From assembly GCA_049841315.1 (NCBI GenBank), contig JASGDB010000127.1:1-35199 (forward strand): DNA of 35,199 nucleotides, given 5' to 3'. Below, in pieces: positions 32,201-35,199 of this stretch. A program made the position numbers and the translations under genes. Numbering within the stretch: position 1 is the stretch's first letter; every line of letters begins with the position of its first letter. This DNA comes from JASGDB01 sp049841315 (GTDB lineage: Bacteria > Bacteroidota > Bacteroidia > Flavobacteriales > Weeksellaceae). The notes beneath the pieces were generated by a model. That model searched no databases. It saw nothing but the letters and a program-made list of their open reading frames with translations, and was not told the DNA's origin.

Positions 32201-34909
32201 TCCTGTACAGGTGGTAGGATCTGCTACTATGGAAGTGGAGGTTTTGGTGGAATTTATATTGGTACCTGTAACCGCAGCTGCATTTATGGTAAGTGCAATA
32301 GCTCCGGACGGATCATCGTTTTCCGGCGGTGTGGCGGTAGTGGCACTTGCAACGGCGGCTGTTGCCGTATAATTTTGGGCACCGGTGCTAGTGCCTGCAT
32401 ATTTATACACGGCTACGTGGTATTCCGTACTATGTGTTAATCCGGATATGGTTACGGAACTTGCTGTATTGCTGTATACTACGTAATTTCCTGTTCCGAT
32501 TTGTGTACCGCTTCCGAATACTGTGTTTGCTGTATAGCTTGTACCGTCAGCAGGCGCAGCATCTACTGCACTTCCTTGTTTTACGACAACCAAAGCATTG
32601 CTTCCGCTTCCGCCCGACCATTCGATTTTGAATCCTGTAGGAGTAATCGTATTAATTGTTACGGTAGTGGCAGGATTCGGCTCTGTAGCAAGTGTATATC
32701 TCGTACTGTTTAGTTCTGTTCCGTTGTAATTGGCAGAAGTTCCCGAACCATTGTATTCATATACTGAAAAACTATATACTGTGTTGGCTGCTAATCCGGT
32801 AACGGTTACTTCATTTTCTGTACCGTTATAGACTACATAATGTCCTGTTGCAGTGGTTGACTGTCCGTTATTGAATTGGGAATTGGCGGTATATACCGTA
32901 CCGTCTGTCGGGTCTGTTGTAGTAGCACTTGACTGTCTGGCAACCACGATGCGGCCGGCTCCGTTTCCGTTTGTCCAGCTAAGTTTGATACTGCTGGAAG
33001 TAACATCGGAAAACACCAGATTAGTAGCCTGCGTTGTCGGCTCTGCAGCGGGTGTTGTAAATGTTTGTACATCGCCGTATGTATAATCCGTGCCATTGTA
33101 TAAATAAGCTCTGTAGCTATAGGCTGTACCCGGTGATAATGTTACGGTTTTGGTGAAAGCTCCCTGGCTTCCCAATGTTACAGTTTCATCGGTAACACCA
33201 GTGCCATTTGCCACCGGAGCAGCGTTTACGCTGGTTTCCGAGATTAAAAATCCTTTGGCAGTTGTAGCAGGGCAAATGCCAAAAGTAGAACTCGTAGCTC
33301 TTAATAATGCGCCGGATGCAGTAATAGAGGTTGCTGTATTGGTGGCTACCGCAGGATTCGTTACGTTAGAGTTTCCGGTAACAGCCTTATCGATAGAAGC
33401 AGCACCTGATGATGAAATCGAGATATTACCTGCATAACTTGTGTTGGCTGCGGTAGGGGTAAGTTTTACATAAATCGTTTTGGATAGCGTGCCGCCTGCA
33501 AAATAAAATTCTGTAACTGCCTCGCCACCGGAAGTTTCGGAATACGTATATCCCGCCAGTGCGCCCAAGCTGATAGTTCCCGCTTTCAGATTGCTTCCTG
33601 TAAGCGTGAACGACAATTCTGACGAAGAGCCGTTACAAACCGTTCCGAACGCAAGAGTTCCCGATGAGGCTAAACTTTCTGCCACAGCAGTAATGGTAAG
33701 ACTGCCCGAAGTAAGAGCGGTTGCCGGAACGAGCTGCGACTGATTTGCCGTAATGCTGAAAGAGGCATAATTGCTGTCAAAATCGGTACCGTCATACGCC
33801 AAAGATATTGTAGCGGTGGTATCACTGTTTCTGGTAACCGATGCTATCGTTACTCCGCCTGGTGCATTATTGAGCGTGAAAGCATCTTTATCAAGCGTAG
33901 CTGCAAAAGCGGCATTGGTAAGAGTAAGGTTTACCGTTCCGCCGTTTAGCGTAGTGTTTTCTGAAAGAGCAGTAGGTGCTGCTATAGCAAGTGATGATGG
34001 GAAAGTATAGACAGCCGATGCTATATCACTGTCAGTCAAACCGTCTTTCACGGCTATTGCTTTTACAGTAGTGCTTCCTCCTGCATTGTAAACAGAAAAA
34101 GCACCGGTATATAGTGTACTTGAAGTAGTTGGATCCGTGCCGTCCGTTGTATAGTAGATAGCCGCACCGCTTGTAGCAGAGGCAAGTGTTATGTTTTGAG
34201 CGGCTGTATAAGAGCCTGCTACCGGTGAAAAGGTTGGTTTTGAGGTTTTTGTAAAGGTATTTACCGACCCCGAAAAAACAAGCCGATCCGTGTATGCACT
34301 ACTACTGCCTGCATGCAGATAAACATTAGCCGATGTTGAAGAAACGATTACAAACCGGAAAGTAACCGTAGTAGTAGAAGGTAAATCTGACAATGCAGTT
34401 ACAACCTCAGTAGGAAAAGTTATGGATGTAGTTGCTCCACCGGAAGAAGTTGACGTAATTGATGCATTCCCTATATCTGTAAAAGTACTTCCATCAAGAC
34501 TATACTGTAAATATACGGACATAGTACCACTACCCGATTTTCTTGTATACCAAGTGCTGATTCCGGTAATAGAAAGTGTATACCCTTCGTTTGCTTTTAC
34601 AGTTGTGGTAAAATAATCTCCGTATGTAACTGCATTTGCCAACGTAGTCTGGTCTGCACCGGAACCGCCATAAGAGTACCCGGCTGCTGATCCGGAAGTC
34701 CCGAGACCGCTTCCTCTTACAAGATCAGTAGCCGTCAGATTGGCAGCAGCAGTTGGAGTCTTTCCGTTTTCAAAAGAAGCAGTACTCGATGACGGACTCC
34801 AGCTTAGTATCTGCCCCCACACCACCTGCGCCAGCAAAACCGCAGCAAGTGTCAGCAGAAATCTCCGGAAACGCCGTGTGTGTGTGTGTGTAAGTAAATT
34901 TTTCTTCAT
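29231..34909 (-). CDS. giant T9SS type A sorting-domain surface protein
   Basis: 1892 residues from the ATG at 34909 (an upstream in-frame ATG at 34948 overlaps the promoter). Residues 1-33 are a signal peptide with an unusual THTHT stretch encoded by a (GT)8 tract. Approximate domains: anchor-type beta-sandwich 50-215; chitobiase-like domain 222-300 (TSGAAIYYTTDGTDPTTSST); cadherin/Ig-like 300-410; fibronectin III-like repeats 623-740 and 743-860; PPC-like domain 865-993; choice-of-anchor/HYDIN-like 1001-1096; a fibronectin III domain at 1100-1366 split by an inserted sandwich module (1133-1317); C-terminal T9SS type A sorting domain at about 1820-1892 (VSVYDFSGRMINTAKF, then VVVSVELWNGTVVTKKVKL). 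It is expected to be secreted by T9SS and anchored at the cell surface, perhaps in adhesion. No catalytic domain is recognised. Confidence 0.93.
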   Translation of the reverse strand: MKKNLLTHTHTRRFRRFLLTLAAVLLAQVVWGQILSWSPSSSTASFENGKTPTAAANLTATDLVRGSGLGTSGSAAGYSYGGSGADQTTLANAVTYGDYFTTTVKANEGYTLSITGISTWYTRKSGSGTMSVYLQYSLDGSTFTDIGNASITSTSSGGATTSITFPTEVVTALSDLPSTTTVTFRFVIVSSTSANVYLHAGSSSAYTDRLVFSGSVNTFTKTSKPTFSPVAGSYTAAQNITLASATSGAAIYYTTDGTDPTTSSTLYTGAFSVYNAGGSTTVKAIAVKDGLTDSDIASAVYTFPSSLAIAAPTALSENTTLNGGTVNLTLTNAAFAATLDKDAFTLNNAPGGVTIASVTRNSDTTATISLAYDGTDFDSNYASFSITANQSQLVPATALTSGSLTITAVAESLASSGTLAFGTVCNGSSSELSFTLTGSNLKAGTISLGALAGYTYSETSGGEAVTEFYFAGGTLSKTIYVKLTPTAANTSYAGNISISSSGAASIDKAVTGNSNVTNPAVATNTATSITASGALLRATSSTFGICPATTAKGFLISETSVNAAPVANGTGVTDETVTLGSQGAFTKTVTLSPGTAYSYRAYLYNGTDYTYGDVQTFTTPAAEPTTQATNLVFSDVTSSSIKLSWTNGNGAGRIVVARQSSATTTDPTDGTVYTANSQFNNGQSTTATGHYVVYNGTENEVTVTGLAANTVYSFSVYEYNGSGTSANYNGTELNSTRYTLATEPNPATTVTINTITPTGFKIEWSGGSGSNALVVVKQGSAVDAAPADGTSYTANTVFGSGTQIGTGNYVVYSNTASSVTISGLTHSTEYHVAVYKYAGTSTGAQNYTATAAVASATTATPPENDDPSGAIALTINAAAVTGTNINSTKTSTSIVADPTTCTGGYTSNSTVGDVWYKVNVPANHVVTVTTSAAASNTITDTTVALYTLSGTTFTQAACDDDSGTDSYSSVTYTNGASAIDLYVRVWEYGNDSAGNFNIQVTAQSPTITAGTPAAMTAVAGASATQTIAVSGINLEGAISITNSNTTQFSVSPSSLGTTGGNIVITYSPTAVGSHTATVTLSSSNAANVVLTITGTAGLATPTATEAKNIGLTSFTASWNEVAGAESYELDVYKRTGTVTEDVTVVGWSFPVDGASSLQADEGLTANVGKTITTNTEGTITYPDGITTKSVSSNTWTSGSNTKYWEINFATTGMKDMTLSSVQRSSNTGPKDFKVQYKIGTGGTYTDLPNATVVVANNWTSGVLTNVSLPSACENQALVYIRWIMTSNNAVDGTLANAGTSRIENISIKGDQDNTVTTYILSDENVGNVTSYNISGLDRGETYYYVVRAVSGTVTTANSNEIEVTTVDNRTTWQSPGAWSNNAPDENSEATIAYDYGEDDASFETKTLTVNTGITVKIGEDKNITAEDVTNNGTIEVQNGGSFIHTGTFTAGENSKFAVRAYTKPVKRLAYISWSSPLNGSTQTLKAFSYGKLPSGSQQSVQGTKDDRFYEYNSTGTTYVQVAATSTFAPAGKGFHIRTPNDFDTTSQVFYGYFEGTVPNGGSDDITYSTTTNTAEDQYVFLGNPYPGALDIDAFRSENGNGTVYIWDSQVPGNNLTGTLYHTWTNAGSNPENAINGKIATGQGFFITSTEASQQFVFSNSMRATEKGTFQKAASLDRFWLQLDAPSGDNAQLLLAFSDQADAGYNKGWDAKVFDSGKDIIYTRTDNAKLTTDVHNAFADTDSFKVTLNALAAGTYTIGLASADGVFSSGQSIYLKDTVTGLMTNLGTSSYSFDALGGEEVDRFEVLFTTESTLGTTDTAQNGNTVIYGNKQTVLVKSSEKIKTVSVYDFSGRMINTAKFNSTTAEVPVLQENTVVVSVELWNGTVVTKKVKL
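34876..34891. repeat. (GT)8 dinucleotide tract in the T9SS signal peptide region
   Basis: Eight uninterrupted GT units on the plus strand (AC on the coding strand) cover codons about 7-12 of the giant surface protein gene. Gain or loss of one unit shifts the frame. The frame is open in this assembly. Confidence 0.97.
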
Positions 34910-34932
34910 AGTGTTTTGTTTTATCAGAGTGG

Positions 34933-34953
34933 CAAAAATAATGAGCAAAGATA
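34933..34953 (-). promoter_or_regulatory. promoter elements of the giant T9SS gene
   Basis: On the minus strand two TAnnTTTG matches occur: TATCTTTG (34953 to 34946) and TATTTTTG (34940 to 34933). They lie 36 and 23 bases upstream of the ATG at 34909. Both support that start over the ATG at 34948. No clear -33 element is seen. Confidence 0.5.
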
Positions 34954-35075
34954 TAAATTTATCCTAACTATTTATATTAAATGTTATTAACCTCATCATG
35001 ATTTTACAATAATATCATCATCGGCTGTAAACAGAATTGAAGAGAACCCGCCCATAAAAACAAACTAAAACAGTT

Positions 35076-35199
35076 AGAGCCTGTTTAAATTTCATCAAAA
35101 TTAATTTCCCTAACCCTAAAGGGTATAATTTTGATGAAATTTTCAGGGATTTCTCCACCCTTTAGGGACGGGAAAAAGAAAAATCCCTGAAAATTTTAT
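35076..35199 (+). repeat. MITE-like two-hairpin repeat, cut by window end
   Basis: Same orientation and 122 of 124 bases identical to 28737-28860. The second hairpin is perfect here (CAGGGATTT / AAATCCCTG), suggesting that this copy is closer to the ancestor. It continues past the window. Nothing else is seen between 34954 and 35075. Confidence 0.85.

Noticed and set aside
34876..34891. His-Thr repeats as a metal-binding motif
   Set aside because: The residues lie in the n-region of a signal peptide that will be removed; the DNA repeat, not the peptide, is the meaningful feature.

Overview
This window looks like part of the chromosome of a member of the Bacteroidota, class Flavobacteriia, most likely Chryseobacterium or a close relative in the Weeksellaceae. 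The reasons are: the AT-rich base composition; the TAnnTTTG type of -7 promoter element in front of many genes; a giant secreted protein with a C-terminal type IX secretion (T9SS) sorting domain beside a small PID-CTERM-like protein; families typical of this group (DUF6427, DUF6341, DUF3109, DUF1573, a TPR sensor kinase); and short interspersed palindromic repeats. The genus is inferred from style, not from a search. I see no rRNA, tRNA, CRISPR array or complete transposase gene.

Layout. 1-1.8 kb: a repeat, then a PPK2 polyphosphate kinase and an exported DUF1573 protein. 1.98-7.3 kb: valS, a convergent ABC exporter gene and truA; two related intergenic repeat modules in inverted orientation bracket valS and the exporter. 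7.46-10 kb: a 3-hydroxyacyl-CoA dehydrogenase, a polytopic membrane protein and a small acidic protein. 10-14.2 kb, minus strand: a META-domain lipoprotein, pheT and an OmpA-family protein. 14.3-15.1 kb: a DUF1778/GNAT (TacAT-type) toxin-antitoxin pair. 15.2-18.4 kb: a repeat-rich gap, then a TPR sensor histidine kinase and its LuxR-type response regulator. 18.5-22.4 kb: dnaN, a 53-codon ORF, a DUF3109 protein, DUF6427/DUF6341 membrane proteins sharing a symmetrical divergent promoter, and folA. 22.5-24.9 kb: a LemA-TPM-TPM operon and an alkyltransferase-like protein without the active-site cysteine.

25.1-27.2 kb is the most accessory-looking part. A ribbon-helix-helix-like antitoxin overlaps a MazF/PemK toxin gene; four bases later comes a membrane-anchored XRE regulator, then a membrane-anchored two-lobed pepsin/retropepsin-like protease interrupted by an in-frame TAG. 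27.4-28.6 kb is sucC. 28.9-34.9 kb holds the PID-CTERM-like protein and the 1892-residue T9SS protein. That locus is flanked by two almost identical direct copies of a MITE-like repeat, and its signal-peptide coding region carries a (GT)8 tract able to support phase variation.

The main themes are: housekeeping genes (translation, replication, folate, TCA cycle) among repeat-loaded gaps; two toxin-antitoxin loci; a cell-surface locus with signs of switching and module shuffling; and short palindromic repeats that have entered the coding sequence of an essential tRNA synthetase in frame.
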